A DNA stretch of 21,935 bases from an uncultured Eubacteriales bacterium (GTDB lineage: Bacteria > Bacillota > Clostridia > Christensenellales > Aristaeellaceae), in assembly GCA_900548145.1 (NCBI GenBank), contig URJB01000038.1, forward strand, positions 1-21,935. Reading direction: 5' to 3'. Shown piece by piece: positions 21,083 through 21,935 of this stretch. The notes under the pieces were generated by a model. That model searched no databases. It was given only the letters and a program-made list of their open reading frames with translations, and was not told the DNA's origin. The number at the start of each line of letters is the position of its first letter. The first letter of the stretch is position 1. The position numbers and the translations under genes are program-made.

Positions 21083-21131
21083 AAACATGGAATTGCTGCA
21101 AGATTCCAAAACCTTTTAGGAGGAACGTACC

Positions 21132-21434
21132 ATGATCCGCTACACAAAGGAACAAAAGGAGGCTGCGCTGAGCCAGGCGCAGGAGATCGGTATCATCAAG
21201 ACCCACAACGAGACCGGCATTTCCATTCAGACGCTGTACAAGTGGCGTGCCGAAGCCGAAGGCAAGACAGGACCCAAGGCTGGCCGCAAAAAAGGAGTCT
21301 GCAACGAATATCAGGCTCTCTTGGATGACGACGTGATCGCCAACAAAATCAACCGTCTGGAAGAAGAAAACGCCGCCCTGATTTCCGACAACCTTCAACT
21401 GAAAAAAGCGTTGATGTCTCTCTTGGAAAAATAA
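21132..21434 (+). CDS. Small HTH/coiled-coil protein, IS3 OrfA-like
   Basis: A 100-residue basic protein. Residues 3-45 form a helix-turn-helix like that of IS3-type transposase first frames (YTKEQKEAALSQAQE...TGISIQTLYKWRAEAEG). Residues 50-60 are a basic linker (KTGPKAGRKKG). Residues 68-100 form a leucine-zipper-like helix (INRLEEENAALISDNLQLKKAL). No DDE transposase frame follows and no terminal repeats flank it, so it is more likely a stand-alone DNA-binding protein derived from a transposase than an active element. AGGAGG precedes the ATG by about 8 nt. The promoter has an embedded palindrome it could bind. Strong promoter, RBS and two terminators suggest high expression. Function unknown. 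Confidence 0.8.
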   Translation: MIRYTKEQKEAALSQAQEIGIIKTHNETGISIQTLYKWRAEAEGKTGPKAGRKKGVCNEYQALLDDDVIANKINRLEEENAALISDNLQLKKALMSLLEK

Positions 21435-21454
21435 GAATCTCACAAGGATTCTTA
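21432..21454 (+). terminator. Hairpin overlapping the HTH stop codon
   Basis: TAAGAATC (21432-21439) pairs with GATTCTTA (21447-21454). The stem begins with the stop codon. The T run is poor, so it may be an RNA-stabilising hairpin before the main terminator. Confidence 0.45.
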
Positions 21455-21463
21455 CTTAACATA

Positions 21464-21506
21464 AACGCCCGTGCAGCCAAAAACTGCACGGGCGTTTGCT
21501 ATTTTT
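21464..21506 (+). terminator. Main terminator of the HTH gene
   Basis: A perfect 13-bp stem AACGCCCGTGCAG / CTGCACGGGCGTT (21464-21476 with 21484-21496), followed by TTGCTATTTTT. Confidence 0.88.
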
Positions 21507-21678
21507 CAGCGGCAAAGCAGGGATGTAACCGTGCTTTTTTCTTTCTCCAGCCTGCATGTTTTTCCACTTTTTGCTGGTTTCTATGCAGCCTATGCATACA
21601 GGTGCAGTGACAAGCAGGTGAGGATTTCTGCGCAGGTTCTAGGCCGATGGGCTGCAGCAGACGGAGTTCACGGCGGGA
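21507..21678. other. Gene-free stretch before the terminal repeats
   Basis: No gene with a ribosome binding site is seen in this stretch up to the repeat modules. The plus-strand open frame crossing it lacks family sequence. Confidence 0.4.
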
Positions 21679-21761
21679 AGGGCCGCACCGATTTTGTCAC
21701 AAGCAAAGCCCTCGGCCGTAGGAAAATCCCGCCGGGGGATTGACGCGCCGACTCCGGCGGG
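21679..21761 (+). repeat. Three-hairpin repeat module, copy B1 (variant)
   Basis: H1 is AGGGC (21679-21683) with GCCCT (21708-21712) and an enlarged loop. H2 is AATCCC...GGGATT (about 21725-21741). H3 is CGCCG/CGGCG (21746-21759). Same order as copy A at 3959. Confidence 0.6.
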
Positions 21762-21787
21762 GGTTGAGGATTGTCGTTCCAGAGGGC

Positions 21788-21896
21788 GACCCGAAGGGGA
21801 TAGAGGCGAGTGGAAAGCCTCTGCAAGCAGCGGTGTAAGCCGACCGTGCTGTAAAAAATCCCGTCTGGGGGATCGACGCGCCGACTCCGGCGCGGA
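21788..21896 (+). repeat. Three-hairpin repeat module, copy B2
   Basis: GACCCGAAGGGG, H1 AGAGGC (21802-21807) with GCCTCT (21817-21822) and loop GAGTGGAAA, an extra CGGT/ACCG hairpin, H2 ATCCC/GGGAT (21858-21873) and H3 CGCGCCG (21877-21883) with CGGCGCG (21888-21894). This repeats the architecture of copy A 17.8 kb away, in tandem with B1. Confidence 0.75.
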
Positions 21897-21935
21897 CGGT
21901 GGGGCTGCCGCCCCGAGGGGGGTAGTACTTTCTTT

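Noticed and set aside
21132..21434. Active IS3-family insertion sequence
   Set aside because: There is no second transposase frame, no terminal inverted repeats and no target duplication.

Overview
The window is GC-rich chromosomal DNA from an endospore-forming Clostridia-type Firmicute, probably a gut Eubacteriales/Oscillospiraceae-like lineage. The genus is not resolved. The evidence is spoIIR behind a perfect sigma-F type promoter, an FMN riboswitch-ribU unit, a tsaE-tsaB-rimI operon, a K+-type membrane pyrophosphatase, strong AGGAGG ribosome binding sites, and GC-rich dispersed hairpin repeats. I see no phage, insertion sequence with a complete transposase, CRISPR array, tRNA or rRNA.

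Layout. 1-307 is a densely foldable non-coding stretch, possibly an unidentified structured RNA or leader, directly before an AI-2E family permease (308-1360). 1361-1690 is hairpin-rich and empty of genes. 1699-1896 (-) is a 65-residue protein with an excellent RBS and its own terminator. From a clear sigma-A promoter at 2019-2047 runs a PHP metallohydrolase, a secreted barnase-like RNase and its barstar-like inhibitor, ended by a terminator at 3804-3830. 3959-5377 is a non-coding repeat island. It holds two 360-bp inverted copies sharing a 223-bp core with only two differences, three strong terminators between them, and two families of hairpin repeats. Further copies lie near 12.99 kb and at 21.68-21.90 kb.

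5507-10133 is a four-gene minus-strand operon: pentapeptide-repeat protein, YugP-type zinc protease, nuclease-helicase fusion, TraB/GumN lipoprotein. Divergent from it is spoIIR (10193-10855), whose 3' end overlaps a convergent small membrane protein. Next on the minus strand come rimI, tsaB and tsaE (t6A tRNA modification, chained by 4-bp overlaps), then ribU with its riboswitch, terminator and promoter. On the plus strand a three-gene unit follows: ECF sigma factor, membrane anti-sigma-like protein and secreted protein, then a YjaB-like acetyltransferase. hppA (membrane pyrophosphatase, minus strand) has a 300-nt leader that can sequester its own ribosome binding site. The window ends with a secreted NodB deacetylase, a small HTH/coiled-coil protein behind a promoter with an embedded palindrome, and two more hairpin modules.

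The least explained elements are the repeated multi-hairpin module, whose copies keep pairing although the paired bases differ, the structured region at 1-290, the hppA leader and the sigma/anti-sigma/secreted trio. All functions are read from sequence motifs and remembered family features; nothing was searched or folded by program.
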